From contig QKJQ01000025.1 of the NCBI GenBank assembly GCA_003249225.1, forward strand, positions 51,222-115,221: DNA of 64,000 bases, given 5' to 3'. The notes beneath the pieces are model-generated. The model saw only the letters and a program-made list of their open reading frames with translations. It was not told where the DNA came from and did not search any database. Each line of letters opens with the position of its first letter. The first letter of the stretch is position 1. A program made the position numbers and the translations under genes. Below, in pieces: positions 45,288 to 55,475 of the stretch. Source of the stretch: Clostridia bacterium (lineage in GTDB: Bacteria > Bacillota > Clostridia > Lachnospirales > Lachnospiraceae).

Positions 45288-46322
45288 TTACCATTTATTT
45301 GATACTTTTTCAGCAAAGCCAAGAAAATGATCGAGTTCAATGATCTGACCATTATCGAGAACAGCCTGACCGGAAAAATACCCGAATACCTGATGCTGCC
45401 TGCTTGCAATGAGAAGTACATCTGTGTTCGAACACCGGTCAAGTATCGGTTCGAAGTTCATTTCAAATCGTTTATCGGAAGAAGTAAACGTCCATGGTTT
45501 CATATACTGCTCCTGCCCTGTTTCGCCTCCCGGTATATGAAAGGTGACCTGGTCAAGTTTATGTGCAGTTCCGTCATAGAAAAGCATATTTTCACTGGCC
45601 GCAGAGGTGTCACCGAAGCCATACCCCAAATTAAAACCAAATCTATGTCCATCTGCCATTCCACTTGCCGCACTCCAGTACCAGGTGTTCTTGTACGTCC
45701 AGACACCACGGCCCCAGTCCAGAATACCAAAGGAATCTTCCGGTGCAAATTCATGCCGCTGACCGTGATACAAAACACTTCCCGCAGCTCGCATACCAAC
45801 AATTTTCTGGTTGTAATAGAAGGCTGTCTTTTTTTCTTTAAATGGTGTGGCTATTACCATGGATTCTTCTGGTTCATCTGTCAGAAGTACATCAATTTCA
45901 AGCAAAGGTTCCTGTTTTTCATCAGGAATATAGGCATAAAGCCGTCTTCCGTTGTCAACATGGGAGAAGCTGATGTCAATTTTCTTATTGCGAAAAGAAA
46001 CATTGCCGCTGGAAGAAGAGGGCGGGAGGTTCGTTCGTCCCATTGGAAGCAGGGTCATTGGACTAAGCGTTATCTCCGTGTGCCCGATGAAATCAATTAA
46101 TGAAACACTGTGAAAACCCATATAGGAATTATCGGCAATGGTAAGTGCAATACCAAACATATCATCGTAAATCAGATAATAATCCCACTCTTTTATCCGC
46201 GTCTTATTCCCTCGGATCTGCTTTCTATCGTAAGTCTTGATCAAAGTTTTGGAAAATCCGGCTTCTTCAAGTTCGCCGCTGGAATTCAAAAGCATTCCCG
46301 GATTTAACATATGCTGGCTCAT
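45288..46322 (-). CDS. DUF2804 domain-containing protein
   Basis: A 344-residue protein matching the DUF2804 family over its length, with GILDWGRGVWTYKNTWYW and the following FGFNLGYGFGDTSAASEN as conserved blocks (about 205-250). The fold resembles lipocalin-like or tocopherol-cyclase-like barrels, but no reaction is established. No signal peptide was seen. ATG 46322 with AGGAGGAT is preferred to ATG 46346. The minus-strand neighbour is malic enzyme, 189 bases away. Confidence 0.75.
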   Translation of the reverse strand: MSQHMLNPGMLLNSSGELEEAGFSKTLIKTYDRKQIRGNKTRIKEWDYYLIYDDMFGIALTIADNSYMGFHSVSLIDFIGHTEITLSPMTLLPMGRTNLPPSSSSGNVSFRNKKIDISFSHVDNGRRLYAYIPDEKQEPLLEIDVLLTDEPEESMVIATPFKEKKTAFYYNQKIVGMRAAGSVLYHGQRHEFAPEDSFGILDWGRGVWTYKNTWYWSAASGMADGHRFGFNLGYGFGDTSAASENMLFYDGTAHKLDQVTFHIPGGETGQEQYMKPWTFTSSDKRFEMNFEPILDRCSNTDVLLIASRQHQVFGYFSGQAVLDNGQIIELDHFLGFAEKVSNKW

Positions 46323-46468
46323 GGCATCCTCCTTTTTGCAATGCATGAAATCGTAAGAGTTTATAAATCTGTTACTAAAATTCTACCATATTGCGACATT
46401 GAAATCCATAGAGAAATATTGAAATACGTGAAGGATAAGCATACAAATATGGGTACGGAACAAAATAT

Positions 46469-46496
46469 TTGATTAATCTGTTAGGTTGTGTATAAT
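46469..46496 (+). promoter_or_regulatory. Probable rho promoter
   Basis: TTGATT, 16 bases, TATAAT. It leaves a leader of about 200 nt before rho. The gap 46323-46703 between divergent genes shows nothing else recognised. Confidence 0.55.
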
Positions 46497-46703
46497 AGAA
46501 TTATCTTAAAAAACGAAATCTATGATTCACGTCTTAAATTTGTTATTTTCTGCAGGTCTTTACGATCAGGAGCTTGTTGTCAGTCCTTCAGGTAATTTCT
46601 GATTTTTCAGGACAATACCCAGAGATAAAAGTATGTTACTTAATTACAAAGAAAATACAGCGCTGTATCGAATTGCGTCTGTATGAATTTCAAGGAGACG
46701 ATT

Positions 46704-48719
46704 ATGACAGATAATTATGAAAAAATGACGCTTGTGCAATTAAAGGCAGCGGCAAAAGAAAACGGAATTGCCTTATCTGCCTCCATGCGTAAGAATGATA
46801 TTGTTATGCTGCTGGCTGAAAATGAAGCAGGTAAAAGTCAGATAATACAGGATCAGCCAGAGAAGGAAAAAGGCACAGCAAGGAAAAGTAAGCTGGCCGA
46901 CAGCAAAGACCATGAAGCTTCAAAAGCTGTAAAGACGAAAGCAGAAAAGAATACAACTAAAACAAGCGAAGCGGTTACGTTGAAAGCAGAAATGAAAGAA
47001 ATAAAAACAAGCGATCCTGTTACGTTGAAAGCAGAGATGGCAGAACCTGAAGCTGTGACAACGGTACATGATGCAGGAAGAACAACAGAACCTGCAGCCG
47101 CATCTGCTTCTGGGAAAGATGAAGTTGGTGGTTCATTTCAAAAAGAAACAGTGAAAAGAAAAACCGACAGCAAAAAGCAGAACAATAGAGCGGAAAAGGA
47201 AAAGAACCCTGCTCTTGGTAAAATAAATAGTACCATCGCAACGGGAACTGTAAATAAAAACACTGTTGCTGAGGCTCGGACAAAACAGACAGAAACAGCG
47301 AAAAGTGAGCGACCGGATTTGCAGAACAAAGCAGTACCGACAAAAAATGCAGCACAACCTGTCAGCACTTCCCAGCCAGAGAGTGCCGCACCTGCCAGAG
47401 CATCCCAGCCAGAGAGTGCCACACCTGCCAGAGCATCCCAGCCAGAGAATGCCGCACCTGCCAGGACATCCCAGCCAGAGAGTGCTACGGTCTTGAATAA
47501 AAGGACGAATGAAGACAATGGAACTTTGGATAACAGACAACAGCAGCAGCGTTATAGGAACGAAGGGCGCAGACCAGAAATAGAACACCTTGACAGCGGC
47601 GAAATTAAGGAAGGGATTCTTGAGATCATGCCGGATGGATATGGATTTATTCGATGTGATAACTTCCTTCCCGGCGAAAATGATGTTTATGTCGCACCGG
47701 CACAGATTCGAAAGCTGAATCTGAAAACGGGAGATATTATTGTCGGTAATACGAAAGTAAAAAGTCAGACAGAAAAATTCAGTGCTCTTTTATTCGTTAA
47801 ATCCGTGAACGGCAGGCATCCCTCAGAAGCCGTGCATAGAAAGCGCTTTGAAGATCTGACCCCGATCTATCCAAACGAAAGAATCCACCTTGAGATGCCC
47901 GGGTGTTGCGTATCCATGCGAATGGTAGATATAATATCCCCAATTGGCAAGGGGCAGAGAGGTATGATCGTATCACAGCCCAAAGCAGGTAAAACAACAT
48001 TATTAAAACAGATAGCGAAGGCAATTACAACCAACCATAAAGAGATCCACCTGATTATTTTATTGATCGATGAACGTCCGGAAGAAGTAACGGACATGAA
48101 AGAATCTATTGAAGGTGAGAATGTGGAAGTCATATATTCAACCTTTGACGAAGAACCGGATAATCACCGCAGAGTATCGGAGATGGTAATTGAAAGAGCA
48201 AAACGTCTGGTCGAGTTCAAAAAAGACGTTGTTATACTGCTCGATAGTATTACGCGTTTATCAAGAGCTTATAATCTGACCGTTCAGTCAAGTGGGCGTA
48301 CACTTTCCGGTGGTCTTGATCCTGCGGCGCTCCACATGCCTAAGAGATTCTTTGGCGCAGCCAGAAATATGAGAGAAGGCGGAAGTCTTACCATTCTCGC
48401 AACAGCTCTGGTTGAGACCGGAAGCCGTATGGATGATGTTGTGTTCGAAGAATTCAAGGGAACCGGTAATATGGAGCTGGTACTGGACCGAAATCTTTCA
48501 GAGAGAAGAATTTTCCCGGCCATTGACCTTCCAAAATCCAGTACCCGAAGAGAAGATCTGTTGCTTACACAGGCTGAGATAGAAGCAAATTACCTTATGC
48601 GAAGAGCCTTGAACAGTATTAAATCAGACGATGCCGTTGAACGGATCATCAATATGTTCACACAGACAAAGAATAATGAAGAATTTATCGAGATGATTAA
48701 AAAGACCCGCATAGTTTAA
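46704..48719 (+). CDS. rho: Transcription termination factor Rho with large disordered insert
   Basis: A 671-residue hexameric RNA helicase, much longer than the usual 420-430. Residues 8-42 form the Rho_N helical domain (MTLVQLKAAAKENG). About 45-292 is a low-complexity Lys/Glu/Thr/Ala insert with two copies of VTLKAEM and an 11-residue repeat series. The cold-shock RNA-binding domain follows (ILEIMPDGYGFIRC, about 302-315), then Walker A IVSQPKAGKTTLLKQ (about 420), Walker B-like VVILLDSITRLSRAY and the Q/R loops. The ATG with AAGGAG is 46704; the upstream ATG 46683 adds seven residues only. Core function is secure; the insert is unexplained. Confidence 0.95.
   Translation: MTDNYEKMTLVQLKAAAKENGIALSASMRKNDIVMLLAENEAGKSQIIQDQPEKEKGTARKSKLADSKDHEASKAVKTKAEKNTTKTSEAVTLKAEMKEIKTSDPVTLKAEMAEPEAVTTVHDAGRTTEPAAASASGKDEVGGSFQKETVKRKTDSKKQNNRAEKEKNPALGKINSTIATGTVNKNTVAEARTKQTETAKSERPDLQNKAVPTKNAAQPVSTSQPESAAPARASQPESATPARASQPENAAPARTSQPESATVLNKRTNEDNGTLDNRQQQQRYRNEGRRPEIEHLDSGEIKEGILEIMPDGYGFIRCDNFLPGENDVYVAPAQIRKLNLKTGDIIVGNTKVKSQTEKFSALLFVKSVNGRHPSEAVHRKRFEDLTPIYPNERIHLEMPGCCVSMRMVDIISPIGKGQRGMIVSQPKAGKTTLLKQIAKAITTNHKEIHLIILLIDERPEEVTDMKESIEGENVEVIYSTFDEEPDNHRRVSEMVIERAKRLVEFKKDVVILLDSITRLSRAYNLTVQSSGRTLSGGLDPAALHMPKRFFGAARNMREGGSLTILATALVETGSRMDDVVFEEFKGTGNMELVLDRNLSERRIFPAIDLPKSSTRREDLLLTQAEIEANYLMRRALNSIKSDDAVERIINMFTQTKNNEEFIEMIKKTRIV
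47370..47489 (+). repeat. 33-base in-frame tandem repeat in rho
   Basis: Three full units and a partial fourth encode SQPESAAPARA with small changes (residues about 223-262). Bases are nearly identical between copies, so the expansion is recent. Confidence 0.9.
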
Positions 48720-48763
48720 ACACTGATGTTAATAAAAAACTTCTGACGAACGATATTTGGGTA

Positions 48764-48792
48764 TTGCATTCGATTGTATTCTGTGCTATAAT
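48764..48792 (+). promoter_or_regulatory. Sigma-A promoter of rpmE
   Basis: TTGCAT, 17 bases, TATAAT. The leader of about 135 nt contains a hairpin GCATCA/TGATGC (48827-48843). Firmicutes rpmE leaders are known to bind L31; whether this one does is not shown. Confidence 0.7.
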
Positions 48793-48934
48793 GACAAGGC
48801 TGTTGTGGAATACAGCAGACATTGCATCATAAATTTTGATGCAGATACATGTCAATGTAGTGGCTGTACACAGAGATTTATTTCATGCGGCTACTTGATA
48901 TAAAGATTAGATTTGGATATGAGAGGTGAAAATT

Positions 48935-49141
48935 ATGAAGGAAGCAATTCAACCGAAGTACTATCAGGCAAAGGTAACTTGTAACTGTGGAAATGAGTTC
49001 GTTACAGGATCAACAAAACCAGAAGTTCACGTGGAAATCTGTTCAAAGTGCCATTCGTTCTACACAGGACAGCAGAAAACTGCAACTGCTCGTGGTGCGA
49101 TTGACAAATTTAATCGTAAGTACGGTTTAGCAAACAACTAG
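48935..49141 (+). CDS. rpmE: 50S ribosomal protein L31
   Basis: A 68-residue ribosomal protein of the zinc-containing L31 type: CNCG (about 15-18) and CSKC (about 36-39) supply the ligands. [11 protein letters not shown] closes the protein. The ATG with GAGAGGTG is 48935. Confidence 0.96.
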   Translation: MKEAIQPKYYQAKVTCNCGNEFVTGSTKPEVHVEICSKCHSFYTGQQKTATARGAIDKFNRKYGLANN

Positions 49142-49253
49142 AAAATCAGAATATGATGGAAGAACAGGTTGAGGTTAACAAAATCTCAACCTATTTTTAA
49201 ATGGTAAATATTGCAAGAGTGGGGGACTTCAGTTTAGAAAGGCAGGGGTGCAG

Positions 49254-50750
49254 ATGCGGTCATCAGAAATTGGCGGACAAGCAGTTATCGAAGGCGTAAT
49301 GATGAAGAACAAGAACAAATACGCAGTAGCTGTTCGTAAACCGGACAAAGAAATAGCAGTGGATGTAAAAACAAGCGGAAGCAAAGAACATTCGAAATTA
49401 TTGAAATTACCGATCATCAGAGGTGTTGTTGCATTCATTGATTCCATGGTTGTCGGAATTCAGACGTTATCATTTTCTGCGAGCTTCTTTGAAGACGAAG
49501 AAGAGGAAAAGAAAGCGGAAAAGAAGAAATCAGATAAAAATAAAAAGAATAGCAAGAAATCCGTTAAAAAGGAAAAGACACCGGAACAAAAGAAAAAAGC
49601 AGAAGAGTTTCAGGATAAGGCAATGATCGCGGGAACAATAGCATTCTCTGTCATTATATCGGTAGCCTTCTTTATGCTTTTACCTATGTTCTTATCAAGA
49701 GTTTTAACAAAAGTGATTGATTCACAGGCAATCCTTCTGACCATTGAAGCTGTACTGCGAATCGGACTATTTATTGGATATGTTGTTGCAATCTCACAGG
49801 TCGAGGATATCAAGCGAGTTTTTCGTTATCATGGCGCAGAGCACAAGACGATTAACTGTATTGAGAATGGTTATGAACTAACGGTTGAGAATGCCATGAA
49901 GCAGACGCGTTTCCATAAACGCTGCGGAACAAGCTTTATGTTTTTTGTAATATTCTTAAGTATCATTTTCTTTGCCTTTATTCGTGCAGATCAGGTTTGG
50001 CTTCAGGCATTGATCCGTATATTACTGGTGCCAGTCATTGCCGGTGTGGCATATGAGTTCATTCGTTATGCAGGAAATCATGACTCAGCACTGGTACGTA
50101 TCTTCAGTGTACCTGGCTTCTGGATTCAGGGCCTGACAACAAAAGAGCCCGACGAATCCATGATAGAAGTTGCGATTGCATCCGTTGAAGCTGTATTTGA
50201 CTGGAGAAAATATCTGGAAGAACAAAAGGATGAAAAACCCAAACATGCAGATGACATTGTAGAAGAGATATTTGCTGAGGATACGATTGAGTCAGCAGCA
50301 GAAACAAAGCTTGCAGCGGACAATGCAGAGGAAGCAGATACAGATTTGAATTCAGAGCTGCGAAAGAACGATGAAGCTGAAATCATATCCTCCTTTGAAA
50401 GTAAGGAAGCAGAAGATAACCTTGCAGCAAATGAAGTTCAGACAGAAGAAAGTCTTACGGAAGAAGATCTGATAACAGAGGATATATTAATAGAAGAAGA
50501 TTTTATGTCAGATTACGAGAATGCTCCCGTACATGAAAAATTCATGGACCCGGAAGAAGAATTAAGCGGACTTGATAAAGTTCTTTCAACCGGTAAAATG
50601 GCAGAAGGTTATGTGGAACACCCGACAAAGGGAAAATCTGAAGTGACATTGAAACAAGAGCAGTTCGAAGTACCGGAACAAGAAGAAGAGGATGAAATTC
50701 TTCGGGCCCTTGATAAATTTTTTGTTTTTGATGAAAAGGATGCAAAATGA
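49254..50750 (+). CDS. DUF1385 family membrane protein (YqhQ-like)
   Basis: A 498-residue membrane protein. The conserved IGGQAVIEGVMM is at the N-terminus, and RYHGAEHKTINCIENG lies at about 195-210. Four hydrophobic segments are at about 123-148, 160-182, 222-244 and 255-275. A very Lys-rich linker (about 85-120) and an acidic Glu/Ala/Asp C-terminal tail of about 170 residues extend beyond the DUF1385 core. Function is unknown, though its place between rpmE and prmC-prfA is conserved in Firmicutes. GTG 49248 is an alternative start. Confidence 0.85.
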   Translation: MRSSEIGGQAVIEGVMMKNKNKYAVAVRKPDKEIAVDVKTSGSKEHSKLLKLPIIRGVVAFIDSMVVGIQTLSFSASFFEDEEEEKKAEKKKSDKNKKNSKKSVKKEKTPEQKKKAEEFQDKAMIAGTIAFSVIISVAFFMLLPMFLSRVLTKVIDSQAILLTIEAVLRIGLFIGYVVAISQVEDIKRVFRYHGAEHKTINCIENGYELTVENAMKQTRFHKRCGTSFMFFVIFLSIIFFAFIRADQVWLQALIRILLVPVIAGVAYEFIRYAGNHDSALVRIFSVPGFWIQGLTTKEPDESMIEVAIASVEAVFDWRKYLEEQKDEKPKHADDIVEEIFAEDTIESAAETKLAADNAEEADTDLNSELRKNDEAEIISSFESKEAEDNLAANEVQTEESLTEEDLITEDILIEEDFMSDYENAPVHEKFMDPEEELSGLDKVLSTGKMAEGYVEHPTKGKSEVTLKQEQFEVPEQEEEDEILRALDKFFVFDEKDAK

Positions 50751-51595
50751 AGCAGAACAGTATAACCTGGGAGCAGGCTTTGTCTGATGCCCGTACCAGG
50801 TTAGAAGAAGCACCGGATGAAGCCTGGGTATTGCTTGAATATGCTGGAAACATAACGAGGCTGGAATACATTCTTCATTGCAAAGAAGAGATTCCAGCTG
50901 ATGTTCTGTGCCGATTTAAGGATAGTATCAGACAAAGAGAAGCACACATTCCGCTTCAGTATATAACAGGTTGTCAGGAGTTTATGGGAATTCCCATAGA
51001 AGTATCGCCTGCAGTGCTGATCCCCAGACAGGATACAGAGATACTTGCAGAACTGGTCATAAAGGAAGCCAAAGGGAAAAATGTTTTGGATCTTTGTACC
51101 GGTTCCGGTTGCCTTGCTGTAAGTATTGCAAAACTTGGAGAAACTAAAAAAATGACAGCAGTCGATATATCACAGGCAGCACTTGCACTGGCTGAAAAAA
51201 ATGCTGCATTGCAGAAAACCGACATACAGTTTATTAAGAGTAATATGTTTCAGAATGTAATAGAACGCTATGATATCATAGTTTCCAATCCTCCGTATAT
51301 ACCGACGAAGGAGATTGAAGAGCTGATGCCGGAGGTAAGAGATCATGAACCGCATCTTGCACTGGATGGAACGGATGACGGGCTGTATTTTTACCGGATC
51401 ATAGCAGAGCAGGCTGGCGACTGCCTGAACAATGGCGGGAAACTGTTCCTTGAAATCGGATGCGACCAGGCAGAGCAGGTAAGCAGTCTGTTGGAAGCAA
51501 AAGGATTTTATGATATAAAGATACACAAAGATCTGGCAGGTCTTGATCGTGTAATTATTGCAACTGCGAAGAAAAATGTCCCCCTTGATGTTTAG
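50747..51595 (+). CDS. prmC: Release factor glutamine methyltransferase
   Basis: A 282-residue SAM-dependent enzyme that methylates the Gln of the GGQ motif in release factors. SAM motif I is LDLCTGSGCLAVS (about 106-118) and the catalytic NPPY is in IVSNPPYIPTKEI (about 181). Its ATG overlaps the stop of the DUF1385 gene (ATGA), and its substrate RF1 is coded next. Confidence 0.95.
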   Translation: MKQNSITWEQALSDARTRLEEAPDEAWVLLEYAGNITRLEYILHCKEEIPADVLCRFKDSIRQREAHIPLQYITGCQEFMGIPIEVSPAVLIPRQDTEILAELVIKEAKGKNVLDLCTGSGCLAVSIAKLGETKKMTAVDISQAALALAEKNAALQKTDIQFIKSNMFQNVIERYDIIVSNPPYIPTKEIEELMPEVRDHEPHLALDGTDDGLYFYRIIAEQAGDCLNNGGKLFLEIGCDQAEQVSSLLEAKGFYDIKIHKDLAGLDRVIIATAKKNVPLDV

Positions 51596-51664
51596 TGTAG
51601 GGTATTCCAAAGGTGAATATTTTATTGATAAGATATGCGAAACATCGCAGAAATGGAGATTAAT

Positions 51665-52738
51665 ATGTTTGATAAATTAGAAGATTTATTGATACGGTTT
51701 CAGGAAATCCTTGATGAACTAAATGAACCTTCTGTCATAAATGACCAGGCACGCTATCGTAAACTGATGAAGGAACAGAATGACCTGACAGATATCGTTG
51801 ATAAATACAATGAGTACAAGGCGACAAAGCAATCCATTGAAGACAGCCTTGCCATGCTTGATGAAGAAAGTGACGAAGAACTTCGCGAACTTGCAAAGGA
51901 AGAACTGGCAGAATGCAAAGAAAGAGTAACTGCCATTGAAGAAGAATTAAAGATTCTGCTTTTACCAAAAGATCCGAACGATGAGAAAAATGTTATCGTT
52001 GAGATCCGAGGCGGTGCCGGCGGCGACGAGGCAGCACTTTTTGCAGCCGAGTTGTTCCGTATGTATGCAAAATACACAGAAAACATGCGTTGGAAGATTG
52101 ATATGATGAACCTGAATGAAAACGGACTTGGCGGTTATAAAGAAGTTGTTTTCATGATTCTTGGAAAAGGTGTATATTCAAAACTTAAATACGAAAGCGG
52201 TGTGCATCGTGTTCAGCGTATTCCGGTTACGGAGTCAGGAGGCAGAATCCATACATCGACAGCGACCGTTGCAATTATGCCGGAAGCAGAAGAAGTTGAT
52301 GTCTTTGTTGATCCGAACGACTGCCGTATTGACGTGTTCCGTTCATCCGGAAATGGAGGTCAGTGTGTTAATACAACAGACTCTGCCGTTCGTCTCACTC
52401 ACATTCCTACCGGGATCGTTATTTCCTGCCAGGATGAGAAATCACAGTTAAAGAACCGTGACAAGGCAATGCGGGTGCTGCGTTCCAGATTATATGAACT
52501 GGAGCTGGAAAAGGCACACGATGCAGAAGCAGCTGCCAGAAAGAGTCAGATCGGAACCGGAGATCGTTCTGAAAAGATCCGTACCTATAACTTTCCACAG
52601 GGACGCTGCACGGACCATAGAATTAAATTTACGACTCATAGGCTTGATGATGTTATGAATGGTGACATTCAGGAACTGATTGATAACCTGACAGCGGCAG
52701 ATCAGGCTGAAAAGCTTCTTCGTCTGCAGGAGCAGTGA
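51665..52738 (+). CDS. prfA: Peptide chain release factor 1
   Basis: A 357-residue class I release factor for UAA/UAG. The GGQ motif is in [18 protein letters not shown] (about 224-241), and the anticodon-like element lies in the [13 protein letters not shown] region (about 180). ATG 51665 begins [15 protein letters not shown], the family start; the ORF is open to 51635. It follows prmC by 70 bases. Confidence 0.95.
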   Translation: MFDKLEDLLIRFQEILDELNEPSVINDQARYRKLMKEQNDLTDIVDKYNEYKATKQSIEDSLAMLDEESDEELRELAKEELAECKERVTAIEEELKILLLPKDPNDEKNVIVEIRGGAGGDEAALFAAELFRMYAKYTENMRWKIDMMNLNENGLGGYKEVVFMILGKGVYSKLKYESGVHRVQRIPVTESGGRIHTSTATVAIMPEAEEVDVFVDPNDCRIDVFRSSGNGGQCVNTTDSAVRLTHIPTGIVISCQDEKSQLKNRDKAMRVLRSRLYELELEKAHDAEAAARKSQIGTGDRSEKIRTYNFPQGRCTDHRIKFTTHRLDDVMNGDIQELIDNLTAADQAEKLLRLQEQ

Positions 52739-52874
52739 GTATTTTCCGACTCCTTATGTGTAACTGAATAATCCGTGGAAAGACAGAAATTTCAGTCCAC
52801 ATGGAAACCTGAGCCGTTATAAATACTGTAATAAAAATAATTCGAAGACTAAGCCACTGAAATGGAGAGCCTCA

Positions 52875-53666
52875 ATGATTACTTCCGCTGGAAATGCACA
52901 GATCAAAAGAATCATAGCATTACAGAAAAAATCGAAGCTGCGCGAAGAAGAAAATGTTTTCGTTGTTGAAGGACAAAAGCTTTTTGAAGAGATTGTTCAA
53001 AACCGCCGGAGTGTGATAGAGAAAGTGTATGTTTCAGAAAGCTATCGAATGAAATGTGATCTGACGGATGGCTTATTAGTGGAAGTGGTATCGGATTCTG
53101 TTTTCAGAAGCATCTCGGAAACAGTAACGCCACAGGGAATTTTGACCATTGTAACCATGCCGGATTACCATCTTGAGGATATACTAAAGCAAGACAAAGT
53201 GAGACTTCTTATACTGGAAGACCTTCGTGATCCTGGGAACTTGGGAACTATAATGCGAACAGCTGAAGCAGCCGGTTTTGACGGTATAATTCTCAGCAGG
53301 GAGTCGGTTGATATGTATAATCCAAAAGTTGTTAGATCGACTATGGGAGCTATTTTCAGAATGCCGTTCTTTTATATCGAGGATTTTAACGAAATGCTTA
53401 AAAGACTTCAGAATACAGGCTTTATATTGTATGCGACGCATTTGCACGGCGCTGTAGATTATACAGAAACAGCCTATGCAAAAAAAACAGCGGTCCTTAT
53501 TGGGAATGAAGCGAACGGATTATCAGAACAGTCAGCACATACCGCAGATTACAGGATCAAGATTCCGATGGAAGGACAGGTCGAATCCCTGAATGCAGCA
53601 GTTGCGGCTGCCGTCGTTATGTTCGAAGTAAAAAGACAGCAGAATGAAGCCGGCAATCAGGTTTAG
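52875..53666 (+). CDS. TrmH/SpoU family RNA 2'-O-methyltransferase
   Basis: A 263-residue SPOUT methyltransferase. The N-terminal substrate-binding domain (about 1-95) has NVFVVEGQKLFEEI, and the knotted domain has LEDLRDPGNLGTIMRTAEAA (about 115-134), VVRSTMGAIFRMP, IGNEANGLS and MEGQVESLNAAVAAAV. The target is probably 23S rRNA, as for RlmB or TsnR relatives; it cannot be fixed from sequence. Confidence 0.92.
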   Translation: MITSAGNAQIKRIIALQKKSKLREEENVFVVEGQKLFEEIVQNRRSVIEKVYVSESYRMKCDLTDGLLVEVVSDSVFRSISETVTPQGILTIVTMPDYHLEDILKQDKVRLLILEDLRDPGNLGTIMRTAEAAGFDGIILSRESVDMYNPKVVRSTMGAIFRMPFFYIEDFNEMLKRLQNTGFILYATHLHGAVDYTETAYAKKTAVLIGNEANGLSEQSAHTADYRIKIPMEGQVESLNAAVAAAVVMFEVKRQQNEAGNQV

Positions 53667-53705
53667 ACAGGAAATAGATTCCAAACGCAATAAGGAACAA
53701 AATAG

Positions 53706-53768
53706 AAGATGTGACACTACGTGACTGCATGGTAAGCATATGGCGTAATGTTACATCTTTTCTTTTAG
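53706..53768 (+). terminator. Terminator after the methyltransferase gene
   Basis: AAGATGTGACACTACG pairs with CGTAATGTTACATCTT with two mismatches, followed by TTCTTTT. Confidence 0.7.
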
Positions 53769-53836
53769 GATATTGGCGGTTATCCTGAAATTGGACGGTT
53801 TATGCATTGAATTAATTTAAATTTTTTGATAAACTG

Positions 53837-53866
53837 TTGACATAGTATGGATATTATTAATTTAAA
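53837..53866 (+). promoter_or_regulatory. Possible pgi promoter
   Basis: TTGACA is perfect; the -10 box is A/T-rich but not consensus (ATTTAA at 17-base spacing). Confidence 0.4.
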
Positions 53867-53885
53867 TAAATAAGGAGATAACGTT

Positions 53886-55232
53886 ATGGGTAAAGTAAAA
53901 TTCAGTGCTGCAACTGCAGCGAAATTTATTGCGGCAGAAGAAGTTGACTTCATGAAGGCACAGACAGAGCTGGCAAAGAAAAATCTTGTTGAGAAAACAG
54001 GTGCAGGAAATGATTTTCTTGGATGGATTGATCTTCCGGTCAATTATGACAAGAGTGAGTTTGATCGCATAAAGAAGTCGGCAGAAAAAATAAAAAATGA
54101 CAGTGAAATTCTTTTGGTCATTGGTATTGGCGGTTCCTATCTCGGTGCGAGGGCTGCTATAGAATTCCTGCGTCATGGCTTCTACAACGAGGTATCGAAA
54201 GAAGTTCGTAAAACTCCTGAAATCTATTACGTTGGAAACAACATCAGCAGTTCCTATATCAAAGGACTTCTTGATGTTGTTGGTGACAGAGATTTTTCTG
54301 TGAATATTATCAGTAAATCGGGAACGACCACAGAACCTGCCATTGCTTTCCGTATTTTCAAAAAGAAACTTGTTGAAAAGTATGGAAAAGAAGAAGCAGC
54401 TAAGAGAATCTATGCTACGACCGATGTGGCAAGAGGAGCCTTGAAAAAAGTAGCTACAGAAGAAGGATACGAAAGCTTTGTGGTACCGGACGATGTGGGG
54501 GGAAGATTTTCAGTACTCACTGCTGTTGGTCTGCTTCCGATCGCTGTCAGCGGTGCAGACATCGATGAATTGATGAAAGGTGCTGCAAGTATGAGAGAGC
54601 GTTGCCTTACTGCTTCTTATGAAGAAAATGATGCACTTCAGTATGCAGCAGTTCGTAACATTCTTCTTAAAAAAGGAAAATCCGTAGAAATCATGGCAAA
54701 CTATGAGCCATCGTTTCATTACATTTCAGAATGGTGGAAACAGCTTTACGGAGAAAGTGAAGGAAAAGACCAAAAGGGTATCTTCCCGGCAGCCGTTGAT
54801 TTAACTACAGATCTTCACTCCATGGGACAATACATTCAGGATGGTCAGAGAATGTTATTTGAGACAGTCATTGACCTTGAAAAATCATCTGACGAGATCA
54901 TTCTTGAAGAGGAAGCAGTTGATCTTGACGGATTGAACTATCTGACCGGTAAAAGTGTGGAATTCGTTAATCAGTGCGCAATGAAGGGTACGATTCTTGC
55001 ACACACCGATGGAAGTGTTCCGAACCTCAGAATCATGATTCCGGAAAGAAATGAGTTTTATCTTGGTGAGTTCTTCTATTTCTTTGAGTTTGCATGTGGT
55101 GTCAGTGGGTATATGCTCGGAGTGAATCCATTCAATCAGCCTGGTGTTGAAAGCTATAAGAAGAATATGTTCGCACTCCTTGGCAAGCCTGGATTTGAAG
55201 AACTCGGAGAAGAACTGGCAAAAAGATTATAG
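53886..55232 (+). CDS. pgi: Glucose-6-phosphate isomerase
   Basis: A 448-residue glycolytic enzyme interconverting glucose 6-phosphate and fructose 6-phosphate, of the short Firmicutes type. [16 protein letters not shown] (about 79-94), [17 protein letters not shown] (about 142-158), the [14 protein letters not shown] signature (about 206-219) and the C-terminal His/Lys region [14 protein letters not shown] are present. The last codons belong to a duplication that continues beyond the stop. Confidence 0.96.
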   Translation: MGKVKFSAATAAKFIAAEEVDFMKAQTELAKKNLVEKTGAGNDFLGWIDLPVNYDKSEFDRIKKSAEKIKNDSEILLVIGIGGSYLGARAAIEFLRHGFYNEVSKEVRKTPEIYYVGNNISSSYIKGLLDVVGDRDFSVNIISKSGTTTEPAIAFRIFKKKLVEKYGKEEAAKRIYATTDVARGALKKVATEEGYESFVVPDDVGGRFSVLTAVGLLPIAVSGADIDELMKGAASMRERCLTASYEENDALQYAAVRNILLKKGKSVEIMANYEPSFHYISEWWKQLYGESEGKDQKGIFPAAVDLTTDLHSMGQYIQDGQRMLFETVIDLEKSSDEIILEEEAVDLDGLNYLTGKSVEFVNQCAMKGTILAHTDGSVPNLRIMIPERNEFYLGEFFYFFEFACGVSGYMLGVNPFNQPGVESYKKNMFALLGKPGFEELGEELAKRL

Positions 55233-55318
55233 GATGCTTATAATCAGGAGATTATAGAATATATACAGTAAAGAGACTTCAGATTTATAGACAAAAAGAT
55301 TATTGGATGTTTATGATC
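55219..55318 (+). repeat. Direct duplication spanning the pgi stop codon
   Basis: AAAAAGATTATAGGATGCTT at 55219 recurs as AAAAAGATTATTGGATGTTT at 55292, about 27 bases each, separated by about 46 bases. The first copy contains the pgi stop codon. Confidence 0.75.
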
Positions 55319-55475
55319 TAAAAAGTTTACGTGGAATTTACAAAAGCTTATTTATTTAACACGATATTTACATTATTCTTTTTTTGAATTCACAATTAAC
55401 ACACAAATAACTCACAGACTGGACAAAAAAAGACGGTATGATAAGGCAGTAATCAGAAAGGACGGAGGTGAGCAC

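Noticed and set aside
45327..46100. 257-residue plus-strand frame inside the DUF2804 gene
   Set aside because: It is antisense to a conserved gene, lacks a ribosome site and shows no recognisable domain.
47133..47588. Minus-strand frames rich in Leu, Trp, Gly and Cys inside rho
   Set aside because: They are made by the 33-base repeat read on the other strand and carry no independent support.
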